Part shown: positions 1 to 10,138 of the stretch, piece by piece | How positions within the stretch are numbered: the first letter of the stretch is position 1 | Layout: the number at the start of each line of letters is the position of its first letter | Assembly (NCBI GenBank): GCA_001510575.1 | Contig: LNGK01000008.1 | Coordinates: 173,234-196,951, forward strand | Reading direction: 5' to 3' | Length of the DNA stretch: 23,718 nucleotides | Source of the DNA: Knoxdaviesia capensis | Taxonomy: Eukaryota > Ascomycota > Sordariomycetes > Microascales > Gondwanamycetaceae | Translations under genes and position numbers: made by a program | Notes under the pieces: model-generated | What the model was told of the DNA's origin: nothing | What the model saw: the letters and a program-made list of their open reading frames with translations, nothing else | Database searches by the model: none

Positions 1-1856
1 CCCCCCCCCCATAAGGCATCGACCACCTCCAAGCTCCAAGCCACCCCGTGTGCCGGTCACAGCCTCGTATACGCTTGACGTCTGCAACGCCCCATATCTT
101 GGGGAGCCTCTTTTTTTGCAACTCTGCACATGCCTTCCAAGTCCGTCTGGAGTGAGACAGTGTATCCCATCTTGCTTGTTTATATCATGCACTCCGCATT
201 TCTTGTTCGCCTCGGACACTCTTTTTGTGAAGATTCTCAAGAGACATACAACAAAGCACCACACACGCCCCCTCCATCATCTTCCTTGCACCTCTTGATA
301 AGAGACCAGCGTCCGCGTGGTGGGAACTTGTAGACTAAGCTTGACACCGAGGGGGGGGGGGACCTGGTGGATTTTAACATGTACCTCCGCGTGGATTTTC
401 AAATCAGATAACAACCGGAGGTAGATCTTCACCGAGAATAAGCCCACTCAACCTAGTTGTATTTTGCTCCTCCGTTACTCACGAACGGGGGGCCACATGG
501 ACTGCCTCTAGGACTTAGATTCCAGAATCGGTGGAGTGAATGGAGGGGCGTGTGCGAACTCATGAGAATCCTCGTAGATGGACAGAAAATCGGCCATCTA
601 TCTGCATCTCCGTTGTCTCTCTCTCTCTCTCTTTCTCGCTCTGACTACACCCCCCTGCCCTTCGTCTTCTGCTCTGACTAGTCCTGCATTTTGTTCACCG
701 TCTCTCGCTTCATCCATTTTCCGTATGCAGGAACAGATTGTTTCTTGTTGGTACAGAACAGATGTCACTGGCGTGCCTCTTTAGCGAGAGGGATCCGGCG
801 CAGAGGTATAAATATCTTTGGCTTCCCGTCCCAGGGGGGGTCAACGGGTCCATTCCTGATTTTCCTTTCCCTTCTTCTTTTATCCCCCATTCGTGTCGTC
901 TGCTCTTCAAAGCTAGTACCGTCTCTGCTGTGCTTGATTTTCGCCCATCTCTCCCTCTCCATTTCCTCGCAACTTTCCCGTCTCACAACCCGATTAACCC
1001 GAGTCCGCCCTTCGATACCTTGAAACAACAGGCAGCAAAGCTCTCTTGTTAACACTTCGCCAGGATATCTTCCACTCTCCGATATCTGACCCGCACCGTG
1101 CAGAGCCGCATTCCTGCTCTCACCGACAATCTTGCCCTGTCTACCAAGGATCGACGTTTTGGCGTCCATTTTCTCACCACTCCAAATCCGGATATCCCCA
1201 AAGGTTAGTCTTCTCACCCCGGCAGCCTTTTTAACCTGGCAATTTTTGGTTTGTTTTCCTGTTTTGCTTTTTGGTTTCATCTCCTTCACCGACTTTGAAA
1301 GAATCAGCGGAGGCTTGGGTTCCCCGCGTTGGCTGGTCTTGGGCCCGCTGGCGGGGGCCGATGGGTCCGGGCCCACTTGGACGAGATGTCCGGGAGCGTT
1401 CAGTTGATTCCCCTCTCTTTTCTTGTTGAAGTTTTGCATTTCTCTCGCTCTGGTATGTGGCTTCTTTGTCCGTTCGTCTAGAAGCACAGAGACAGACAAG
1501 GATAAAGGCTTTTCCAGAGTTTTCCACGAACGACAGCTCGGCCGGGCGGCGCAAGTTCATGCCTAGTCCTCGATACATGGCCTATACCGCCCGTGGCTAA
1601 AGCAGGCGACCCAAGTGGGGGCGGCAGAGGCTCTGCCAGCTGGAAAAAACGAAGAGCACAAAAGACTAGGGCCCAAGAAAGGAACTGTCAGTGTAAGAAA
1701 AAACACACTCTCTCTCAGTCTCTCTCATCCAGCTTCGGACCCTTCCAAGCACCCTGAATGAGAACAAGACACCGTTTCGCGTGTATGCAGACTATTGGCT
1801 TCCCGATCCAAGCAAGTTCCCCGTTAGCTGAATATGCGACTAAACGGGACAGATGC
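1..1856. other. Left flank, no gene recognised
   Basis: No credible coding gene was found here. About 590-1180 is pyrimidine-rich on the + strand. The longest open frame is on the - strand (first ATG at 1439, running to 765). It is Lys/Arg/Glu-rich simply because it lies opposite CT-rich DNA, and it shows no recognisable domain. The + strand contains several ATG codons, the last at 1854-1856, so this stretch is probably upstream of the bHLH transcript or its distal promoter. A GTTAGT donor-like site near 1203 could not be paired with a convincing acceptor. Confidence 0.5.
616..632. repeat. (TC)n microsatellite
   Basis: A run of about eight TC units lies inside a broader pyrimidine-rich stretch. 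It is a simple repeat with no coding role visible. Confidence 0.85.
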
Positions 1857-3888
1857 GTTTAAGCGGTCTTGCCTTCGGTCTCGCAGGGAAGCTCCTGCTT
1901 AAAGGCACAGAAGCCACCAGCCACTAAAAGCGCCCCCCTCACTCTGGCTGTTGTATATTTCTGCGCTCGTCTTTTTCTCTCTCTCACTTTCCCTTCTTCA
2001 TCTCTTCTTCTTCTTCCCTTTCCCATCTTCAGCTTCCTGACCTATCTTCACTCTTTTCTCTTCTTTCTCACCAACTTTGTATTCCGCCAGCATCATTTCC
2101 TCGACTCTGCTCAACTCAAACCCTCGTCTTCCATCCGTCTTCTTCTGCTTTCTTCGTATAACACACCCGAGTCGCCGATCCACAATCCTCGAGGTACAGT
2201 TACTTCACCACAAGCTCCCCCGTCTGCAAACTTCTGCCCTTTTGCTGCACCCTCTTTCTCCGCGATCCGCGTCTTTTCCACTTCGCCCAGTGTGTGTCCA
2301 GCTTTCAAGACCGAAAAGGCACTGCCTTTTTTCCCCCCCACACATCACCACTGCTTCGTCAAATCCGGTCCTGTTCGTTGCCCAACTTATTTGCCTCACT
2401 TTTGTCGTCGTTGTCCTTTCTTTTCACTTGCTTGCCCTTTTTGTTGCGCTTACATAACCTTCACTGCCTTCATCCCTCGCTCCTTCCTTCCTCTCCCCAA
2501 AACCTCTGACTCACCGCCCAAGGCCTCGCTGACCGCGTATACATACAGCCGCCCTTCGCCAAAAGTCTTGTGGCAGAAGAACCTGCACCTCAGTACCTCC
2601 GTAACCCTCAACCCTAAGAAATATCGCCTGTCTTCTTCGTCATCGCCCTCTTCAACGTCTCGATATCCTTGAACAACCCTCGTGGAGCGAACGTTGAACC
2701 CAACCCTTCAGTTTGCTTCTTGTCTGGCTCGAAACATCCAATCAGATTGCCATATTCAGCCACCCCAGGTATGTTTGACCGTGGTTTTCCTGGAATTCCA
2801 CACACTGTCTCTTTGACTTGCACAAACCTCCACTTTCTGGCTGCTGCCCCCACCACTTTTTTCCCTTTTCCCTCTTCCCTCTTCATCGTGAACCTCGACT
2901 CTCCCCAATCTGTTCTGCCTTTTGTTTCCGAGAGACTGCGACACTCTACCCAGCTTGGAATCTCCCACGCCTTCCCGGATCCTCTCTATCTGAATCCTGT
3001 CTCCCCTTTTGATTCTCGTTTTTTTGCTTTCTTCTCCTCCGCCGTTTTCCTCCTCTCTCACCCGTTTCCGCAAATCTGACCATTCCCCACCACTTTTCGT
3101 CATTTCTGTCGCTTTTCCCCTTTCTTGCCCTTTTCTCGCCACCGCCTAATCGATATTTCGGGTTTGGTCTGTTGGAATCCTGTTTCTCCATTTGTTTCTG
3201 GTTCCTTGTTCCTTGCTTCTTCTTTTCTTCTTCCTGTTTTTCCCTCCCTTTCTAGCCTCCCGTATTTTTTTGGAAAAAACCCTTCTTCCTGTCCCTCCCA
3301 CCCCTCCCTTCGCTCATAATTTATTTTTACCTGTGGCCCTTATTTACTCCGTGGCCCCCTCTGCTTCCCCAGATTTCGCCGTACCCTTCGTTTTATTTTT
3401 TTTTCTCCTCTTTCGCATTTTCATCCTTGAACGTCATCCATGCTCCCACCCGGGTTCTGAAACTATCTGAATACTTACTTTTCCATCTTGTCTTTTGTCT
3501 TCTCCAGCTCCGTTACGTCACTGTGAATTCAACTTGGTCATTGTCCGATTTTTCACGAATTTCTCAATCTTCTTTCTCACCAATCTTCCGCTGAACCTCC
3601 CTTCACCGCCTGGACATTATCAAGTCCCCGGTTTGTTGACGCCTCCGAACTTCACTCTCCCCTCAACCCCACTCCAGTACCACCACTACGAAATTGTTTG
3701 TGTCGCATAGGACAAACATTCGAGTTTCCAGCTTTTTTAAATCTCGACAAACTTCAAACTATTACGACGCTCAACGCGTCATATATCTTACAAACAGCAT
3801 CCAGCCATATATTGTGTCTTGATTGTCTGCCTGCTGAATCTGTGACCTCTCTGCCCGGCGCATCTCCTATTGCCGCTTGTTGCCGACC
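1857..3888 (+). promoter_or_regulatory. ATG-free, pyrimidine-rich leader and promoter of the bHLH gene
   Basis: This stretch is strongly CT-rich on the + strand. Read base by base, the + strand has no ATG from 1857 to 2770 and none from 3443 to 3888. The only two ATGs lie at 2771 (inside a GTATGT donor) and 3440, both within the intron inferred at 2769-3507. Absence of upstream ATGs over roughly 1.3 kb of predicted exonic leader fits a long translated-mRNA leader. The transcription start is not determined; a TATATTT element near 1953 is one weak candidate for the core promoter. Confidence 0.55.
2769..3507 (+). other. Inferred 5'UTR intron of the bHLH gene (739 nt)
   Basis: The donor CAG|GTATGT is at 2769. 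The acceptor CTTCTCCAG ends at 3507 after a pyrimidine tract and is the first good AG acceptor beyond the ATG at 3440. Removing this segment removes both upstream ATG codons, leaving a leader with none. Long 5'UTR introns are known in fungal regulatory genes. The splice itself is an inference; other acceptors downstream (for example near 3677) are possible. Confidence 0.45.
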
Positions 3889-5439
3889 ATGTCACAACAC
3901 CAGTTTGCCCAGTTCGGCGGCGTGCCACCTGGTGGCAGTGTTGACCCGAATGATCTTCAAACCTTTTCCTCGTCGTTTGCCGGCGCCGGCTTCGGTTCCG
4001 GGAACACCAATCCCTCCAATGCCTTTTCCACCGGCTCAGCGCTTTTCGGCGACGATGAACTTCTGGACGGTCTGACTCCTTCGGGCCAGTCGGCAATGCC
4101 AGGAACCGACTTTAACGGCATGAACGACATGAACATGGGCTTCAGCCACAATGTCTACAGTGTCAACGGGTACTCGAACACTCCCGAAGGCGACCCGATC
4201 CAGAGCCCGTACATCCACAGCTTCCCCAACCAGCAGTTCCGCACCATGCAGCATATGCAACCACAGTCCATGTCGTACGGCGCAGCCTCCTCTCTTGCCG
4301 ACCAAGACGACAATACTCCGTTCGCCAAGGCCCAGAAACACATGCCCCAGCAGATCCAACAGAAGCCCATCGCACGAAGCCCTATGACTCCCAAGACGAA
4401 CGCTGCGATGCACGCCCTGAGTCTCGGATCCGTCGAGTCTGCCGGTTTTGGCTCCCAACCCATCCGGACTAATGCTGCCGGCCTCCACGAAAAGTCGCCT
4501 TCGTCGCAATGGGGCCACGCCGCTAGTAGCATCCCTCAGTCATACGGTTCAGGCTTCTCGTCTCCGCTTCAGCCCGGCTTAGCACAGCTCAATGAGGTGA
4601 TGATGAAGGGTGGTACCTCCATGCCTGCCAAGCTCGGTGTTGCTGGCGCATCTGCCGCGGCGTCTACCCAAGAGATGAAGCGCAAGCGCCGCCGCGAATC
4701 CCACAACCTTGTCGAGCGTCGCCGGAGAGACAACATCAACGAGCGCATTCAGGATCTGAGTCGCCTTGTTCCTGGCCATCGTCTCGAGGATGAGAAGCTG
4801 CGCAAGTTGATCCAGAACGGAACTCCTCTATCCCCGACCCTCAGCGGCGCTACTGCTGCTGGCCAAGCAACTTCTGGTCTGGCCGGCCCTGGCGCCCGCC
4901 GCGCTGCCGGCGCAGGAAACATCACCACCGGCCTGCCCATCGAAGACAAGGACAAGGGCCCCAACAAGGGCGACATCCTCAACGGTGCCGTCAGCTGGAT
5001 GCGCGATCTGATGTGGATGTTGCACATGAAGCTCCAACAGCAGGAGGAGCTCATGAACACGATTGCCGATCTTGGCGGTACTTTCCCTTTCGAGCTCTCT
5101 GACGACGAGAAGCGTATGCAAACCGAGCTGATGGAGGCCATGGTCCGGAACGAACAGATCAACACCGGATACACCCGTACTGCCGGCTCAGGCCTTCGCG
5201 TACCCCACCACACTGACTACCGGGGCGAGCCGCTCAACGGCTCTAGCTCGCGGTCGGGCATGCCCGGTGGTCTTGATGATCCGCTATCGCTAAGCCCCGA
5301 TGTCGGCCTTGGTGGCAACGGTCTAAATCTTGGCCTTGATGACGGCTCGGCCTTCTGGAACGATGGAGATGATGATGGCAGCGGCCGGAACTCGATCAAC
5401 ATCAAGGAAGAAGACGAGTACGACATGGACATGAACTAA
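3889..5439 (+). CDS. Basic helix-loop-helix (bHLH) transcription factor, E-box type
   Basis: This is a single-exon gene for 516 aa, predicted to be a nuclear, dimeric DNA-binding regulator. The ATG at 3889 has A at -3 and is the first ATG after 3442; the frame is open four codons further upstream but without another ATG. Residues 1-262 are Gln/Ser/Gly/Met-rich and probably disordered, with an acidic-hydrophobic GDDELLDGL patch at 54-62 that could be an activation motif (inference). The basic region is about 264-283, with His272, Glu276 and Arg280 at the positions that in Max/USF/MITF-class proteins read CACGTG. Residue 279 is Arg, not the Tyr of SREBP-type factors. Helix 1 is about 281-295, followed by a loop of about 60 residues rich in Ala, Gly and Pro, then helix 2 at about 359-383. 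The acidic tail carries an IKEE SUMO consensus at 505-508. Targets are unknown. The family is certain, the ortholog name is not. Confidence 0.93.
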   Translation: MSQHQFAQFGGVPPGGSVDPNDLQTFSSSFAGAGFGSGNTNPSNAFSTGSALFGDDELLDGLTPSGQSAMPGTDFNGMNDMNMGFSHNVYSVNGYSNTPEGDPIQSPYIHSFPNQQFRTMQHMQPQSMSYGAASSLADQDDNTPFAKAQKHMPQQIQQKPIARSPMTPKTNAAMHALSLGSVESAGFGSQPIRTNAAGLHEKSPSSQWGHAASSIPQSYGSGFSSPLQPGLAQLNEVMMKGGTSMPAKLGVAGASAAASTQEMKRKRRRESHNLVERRRRDNINERIQDLSRLVPGHRLEDEKLRKLIQNGTPLSPTLSGATAAGQATSGLAGPGARRAAGAGNITTGLPIEDKDKGPNKGDILNGAVSWMRDLMWMLHMKLQQQEELMNTIADLGGTFPFELSDDEKRMQTELMEAMVRNEQINTGYTRTAGSGLRVPHHTDYRGEPLNGSSSRSGMPGGLDDPLSLSPDVGLGGNGLNLGLDDGSAFWNDGDDDGSGRNSINIKEEDEYDMDMN

Positions 5440-6732
5440 GGCCGGCAATCTCCAATGAAATGTGTCTAAACGGAAGTCTCTATTCTGTTTCAACTCATTT
5501 CATTTTCCACTGTCTACGGGCACCCCGTGGCCCAACGAATTTCCTTCCACTTCTTGGTTCTCATCTTCATGTTGTCCGAACTTGTTGCATCTTCAATGAT
5601 ACCACCGGGCCGTTCATACTTTTTTCAGCACCGGATTATTTGCATTTCTTCGCTTCTCCCTCATTGGTGTTATTTTCTTCTCTACACCCAACGGTGTTCG
5701 GAGTGCATAGATTGGGGAGTTCTCGGTGCCTATTACTTTTTTGTTTTTGTTTTTTTTTTCAATTCTCTCTACTCTTCGCTGATTTTCGTTTCGTTTCTTT
5801 GCTTTCTGATACACCCTTCTCGTTTTTTGCTTTTCTCGCTACTACTACACTTGATTGTCTGGACTCGCCGATCCGGTATCTTGCTGCACGGTGCAAGTCT
5901 ACCACCAACACCACGTTCGCTGAGTTCATGCCGATCGGTTGTGGCTTCTTACCGGTACTTCTGTCCTAGTGTTTTAATTTCCAATGTTTTTAATTGCATG
6001 TTCGTGGGTTTTCTTCGTGGTTTTATTTCTGCCGATTGATTTGGGCCGTGGGTGGTATACATGACATAGATACAGGCATACACGGCCTGTTTCTGTCTGT
6101 CTGCATGGGTGCTGTTCTAGAGGAATCAGCATTATGGTTGTACCAACGGGCATTCTGTCCGGTGTTTGCTTAACTCTCGTTGGCCGAGAAGGGATTCTAC
6201 GGCCAGTATGGTTCTGCCCGGTTATCAAGCTGATGGTGTGCGTGTTACTTGTCTGTGTGTTTTCTTATGTCCAGTAACATGTGCTGTTGAACAGGACATT
6301 GCACTGTGGCAGGATTGACTTGGTCTGATTTGTTTTTATACTTCTCTGTGCTTTTTGCACAGATGATGATGGATGATGGGTGCGGGATGTGCTTTGTGAC
6401 ACTGGCATTTTCTGTTTTTTTCACTGCTCTGATCACGGAGTTCTGGCTTCTTCTGTACTGGAATTGTTATACTCTTAGTAACACAGATATCTTTCTCTAT
6501 CGTGTCCTGTTTGGTGTCCTATGTGTTCACACTTATATGTCTTTATATCTACTATGTATCTCGCCGTCGTCGCCGTTGCTAGGAGGCATGATGTTTTTCA
6601 TATGTACATAGATATCTCGTGCGCGAACATACTTAAGCTATTTGATAGGAAGAAATACAGGATGCACATAGAAGCCGGACTCTCAAACAAAGGTATCATC
6701 AGACAAACAAGCAACTACATACAATGCCCTCT
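5440..6732. other. Convergent intergenic region and 3' flanks
   Basis: The bHLH gene (+) and npr3 (-) end facing each other across this stretch. It is T-rich on the + strand, which creates short hydrophobic open frames starting at GTG or TTG; none is credible. It probably holds both 3'UTRs. No clear AATAAA was found close to either stop codon, though fungal genes often lack the canonical signal. A TGTACATA element (a Puf-type UGUANAUA match) occurs on both strands at 6601-6610. Confidence 0.55.
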
Positions 6733-9635
6733 TCACCAATGACGCACACAAACCAAGTACTCCCGCATGGCCATCAGCATGGCCCACGCCTCCTTGCGGC
6801 GCATATCCTCCTGCAGGGCAACGCGCTCGAGCGGCGCCTGGCCGTTGAAGTAGCGCAAGAAGCGCGTCCACGCGGCCGCAAGCCGCGGATCCTGGGCGGC
6901 GAGGCGGCGGCCAATGGCGGCCAGGTACAGCGACTCGCGGCCCGACGCCTTCTTGGCGTCGAGCACAATGTGCGGCTCCATGCGCGCGAGGTGGGCGGCG
7001 GCGTTGGTGGACGGCGTGCGCGTGGAGCGCGGCGCCGGGCGCGCGGCGTGTGCGGCGGCCTTGTCGGCGAGGGCCTGCGTGGTGCGCGTCGCGATGCGCG
7101 CCAGGCGGGCGTTCTCGGCGATTTTCTGGCCCATGGTCAGCACGGGCGACGTGGACGGCGGGGGGCCCGCGCTGCTGGGGTCGGCGGGCCCGGGCGGAGG
7201 GGACCCCGGGGTGCTGGCGGAGGCCGGCGGGACAGGCTGTGGGGGCGGGGCCGCGGCGATGCCGTGCGGCGGGGGGATCGGGGACGCGGTGCGCGAGGCG
7301 GCGGGGGCGGGCGAGGCGGTGGGCGAGGGCCGGGAGAGCGTGAGCGAGTTGGTCAGCGAGTGCGTGCCGGGCGACACCACGGTCGCGGGAGATCCGGGAG
7401 AGACCAGGCCGCTGCTTCCCGGGGCTGGGGACGACGGCCGCGGCGACCCGGACGCAGTGCTCGTCGCCGAGGCCGCCAACGACGCCGGCACCGCCGACGC
7501 AGGCGTCGACCCCGCAGCCACGCCATTCCCATTCCCACCGCCACTACCAGTGCCCTCTCCGTTGCCTGCCGCAGGCGGCGGCGGCTCACTCGCGGCCGCC
7601 AACTCTCGCGCCTCCTCGGCGTAGTCGACCTCGTACAGGATCTCCGGCCAGACAACAACCCGTGCAAACGTGCACACCTGCGTAACCCACCCGCCCGCAA
7701 GCAGCCACGCCAGCATCTCGATGTACGTGGCGCGGTAGTTCTTCGCCGGACACAGGTTCTTGTACTGGCGGGGCGCCTTGGCCAGCTCGGCGAGGAAGTC
7801 CGGCAGCGGTGGGGCCAGCGGGAAGGCCCGCCGCCAGGCGCCGGACGCGCGGGGCAGGCGGGCGAGCGGCGCGAGCGGAGACACGGTGTACACGTCGCGG
7901 ATGTGTAGTGGTGGGATGGCGATGGCGCGGCGCCAGAAGATGAAGTGCTGGGCGAACTTGCGGATCTGTGCGATGGAGAGCACGTTTGTCTGGGCGATTT
8001 GGCGGAAGCTGGGTGTTCACGGCGTCCATGTTAGCCAAAGACGCGAAAAAGAACAGGCACCATATAGCAGGGGGACCGAGAAACTTACGACATGGTCGGC
8101 TTCGCCAGCCGCACAAACTCCACCATGGCCAGCGTGGTCGGATCGGGATCCGTCTGCAGCTCCGCCACCAGCTTCTTCTCCGACGCCATCAGCAGCAGCC
8201 CAAAGTTCTTGTCCAGATAGTCCGGGTCCTCCGCCGCCTCTTCCGACACGAACGTGTGGGCGGTGGTCAGCCACAGCCCGCGCTCGCGCAGCCGCGGGTC
8301 GTCGCTCGGCGGCACGCCGAACCCGGGCAGGTCGGGCACGTAGTACGGCGTCGGGATCTGCACGGACGGCGTCAGCGTGCCGGAGTTCGTCTCCAGGTGC
8401 AGCGTTGCGATGCGGTTGTGGGCGAGGGCCTCGTAGATGTCCTGCACCGAGGCGGCGAGCGAGGAGGCGGCGACGATTTCTTTCCACAGCGCGTCCATGG
8501 GGCGTTCTACGGTGTCACGTCAGTATTGAGGGGGATTGGTTTGGAGACAGGCAAACAGCAGAAACTCACTCTCTTCGTGTCCCTTATCCTTCATCGCCAG
8601 GATCTTCTTGGACTCCTTCCACACAAACCCGCTGTGCTTCTGGCTGTACTTGTACGCCTTGGCCACCTTGCGCAGGATGTTCAGGTGCAGCGTGGCCACC
8701 AGCTCGCGCACCTCGTGCTTCTTGGGGTTTAGGATGAACACCAGGTTGAACATGGTCATCGTGCTGCGTTTGTCCTCCGACTCCGCCGGCCCGCCGCCAT
8801 CCGAGCCCAGCGCCGGGTCCGACGCCGCCAGCCCACCGGCACTGGCTTTCGCTTTCGCGGCCCCGCCCATCTGGATGCCCTCCTGGTCCGACCCGGCGCC
8901 GTCGGACGCCACCACCGCCGGATCGGCCGAGTCCTCGTCCGCCGTGGCAGTCGCTGCTGCCGTCGACACGCCGTCCTTGTCATCTCCGCCCGCGCGCCGC
9001 TTCTTCTTCTTCTTCGGCTTCTTCAGCCATACGCCGTTTTCCGGTACGTGGATCGGGTACGACACGCAGTGCAGCGGGTCCAGACTCAGCTGGAACAGCC
9101 GCTTATGGTACGACCGGCGCGGCGTCAAGATACTCGCCAGATCCTTCGTGTCGAAGCCCGCGAACCTATCCCACGGCGCGCCCCCACCGCCACTGCCGCC
9201 CACGCCGCCGCCACTGCCGTTCGCCGAGTGCTCGCCGCCGGGGCCGGGCGAGTGCAGGCCGTCGTAGTGGCCGTGCAGCGAGTGGTGCAGCGGCACGCCG
9301 CCGCCGCCGCCGCCGCCGGCCGCCGGGTGGTGCATGTGGGACAGGCCCTGCATGAGCATCGGCAGCGAGGTGGTCGACGACGACGTGCCGAGCGGCAGGT
9401 TCGGGCGCAGCAGCGCCGCCAGCTCCTCGGGCTGCGAGAGCCGCTCGACGATGATGTCGGCCTGGTCGAGCGGCGCGTCGCCGGGGGCGCGCCGTGCCGC
9501 GTGGGCGGTCACGGCCGGGTCGGCTTCCGGCGGGTAGTGGAATACGAAGCTCGGGCCCTCGTCGCGCGACCGGTTGATCACCAGCGCTATGGCGACCAGG
9601 TTCGTGGCATCTGGGAGCACGGGGAATTGGGACAT
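6733..9635 (-). CDS. npr3: Npr3, nitrogen permease regulator 3 (SEACIT/GATOR1 subunit)
   Basis: Npr3 pairs with Npr2 and, with Iml1, forms SEACIT (GATOR1 in animals), the GTPase-activating complex that shuts off TORC1 at the vacuole when amino acids are scarce. There are three exons: 9635-8570, 8506-8089 and 8008-6733, 2760 nt coding for 919 aa. Intron 1 (8569-8507) has a GTGAGT donor, CTGAC branch and TAG acceptor. Intron 2 (8088-8009) has GTAAGT, GCTAAC and CAG. Both splices keep frame and give family-like junctions, including SFRQIAQTNVLSIAQIRKF at exon 3. Other hallmarks are ALVINRSRDEGPSFVFHYPP near the N-terminus (longin-type domain), WRRAIAIPPLHIRDVY near residue 525, and EPHIVLDAKKASGRESLYL with a winged-helix-like end. 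Odd points are a basic KKPKKKKKRR patch in exon 1, acidic/Gly-rich inserts, and a Pro/Ser/Ala-rich block of about 115 residues near 635-750. The ATG has A at -3. Confidence 0.93.
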
Positions 9636-9640
9636 CGTGC

Positions 9641-9661
9641 AGAGAGAGAGAGAGAGAGAGG
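9641..9661. repeat. (AG)n microsatellite in the npr3 leader
   Basis: About ten AG units end six bases upstream of the npr3 start codon on the - strand, where they read as CT repeats. Whether they are transcribed is inferred from the position. CT-rich tracts near starts are common in fungal genes. Confidence 0.85.
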
Positions 9662-9755
9662 AAAAAATACAAAGAGCGGCCCGCCTCGGAGTGACGGCCG
9701 AGAGGGATTCACGGGCTTCACTCTAGGTAGAAAGAAGCCGGGTTAATCAAGAATG

Positions 9756-9923
9756 CACGTGATGTTTGTGTCAGTCATTGCGTTGGTTTATCACAGCTGG
9801 TCGTTGGAAATGCTTCGATTGAAGATTGAAGTCAATGCGAAAGCTCGTCAAGATTTGAGCTAGTGAGGTGACTTAAGGTTAGATTGGAGATATAAGGGTT
9901 GTATGCACGTGCTATGTCACGTG
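9756..9923. promoter_or_regulatory. Three CACGTG E-boxes upstream of npr3
   Basis: CACGTG occurs at 9756-9761, 9906-9911 and 9918-9923, that is 121 to 288 bases upstream of the npr3 ATG. The last two are 12 bases apart, about one helical turn. The first two are preceded by TG and the third reads GTCACGTG, like the animal CLEAR element. I found no other CACGTG in the window. This is the palindrome expected for the bHLH type encoded at 3889-5439; binding by that protein is an inference. Confidence 0.6.
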
Positions 9924-10114
9924 GTATCTTGTGCCCCCAGCCAGAAACACTCGTTTGCAACCAGCAAACGAAACCCACGTACCACGCAAACTTCTGTACA
10001 ACCTCTCGCCTCCATGTGTTCCGTGTCTCAGTGACAGGCGGCAGTGCTACAGTGTCACGAAAGCCGGGCCCGTGAATTATTCCGAGCAGCCTGTCAGTGC
10101 CTGGGGGAAAAGCT

Positions 10115-10138
10115 GAGAGAGAGAGAGAGAGAGAGAGG
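10115..10138. repeat. (GA)n microsatellite
   Basis: About twelve GA units lie in non-coding DNA between npr3 and the kinase gene. Confidence 0.85.

Noticed and set aside
765..1499. 244-codon - strand open frame
   Set aside because: It starts at TTG (first ATG at 1439), is Lys/Arg/Glu-rich opposite a pyrimidine tract, and has no domain or promoter logic.
1869..2672. 267-codon + strand open frame
   Set aside because: It contains no ATG at all, starts at TTG, is Ser/Pro/Phe/Leu-rich because of CT-rich DNA, and fits an untranslated leader.
6306..6611. Hydrophobic 101-codon + strand frame resembling a membrane protein
   Set aside because: It starts at GTG in T-rich 3' flank DNA. Hydrophobicity follows from T-rich codons.
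6724..7908. 394-codon + strand open frame opposite npr3 exon 3
   Set aside because: It is a shadow of the GC-rich npr3 coding strand, Arg/Gly-rich, while the - strand has clear Npr3 motifs and splice sites.
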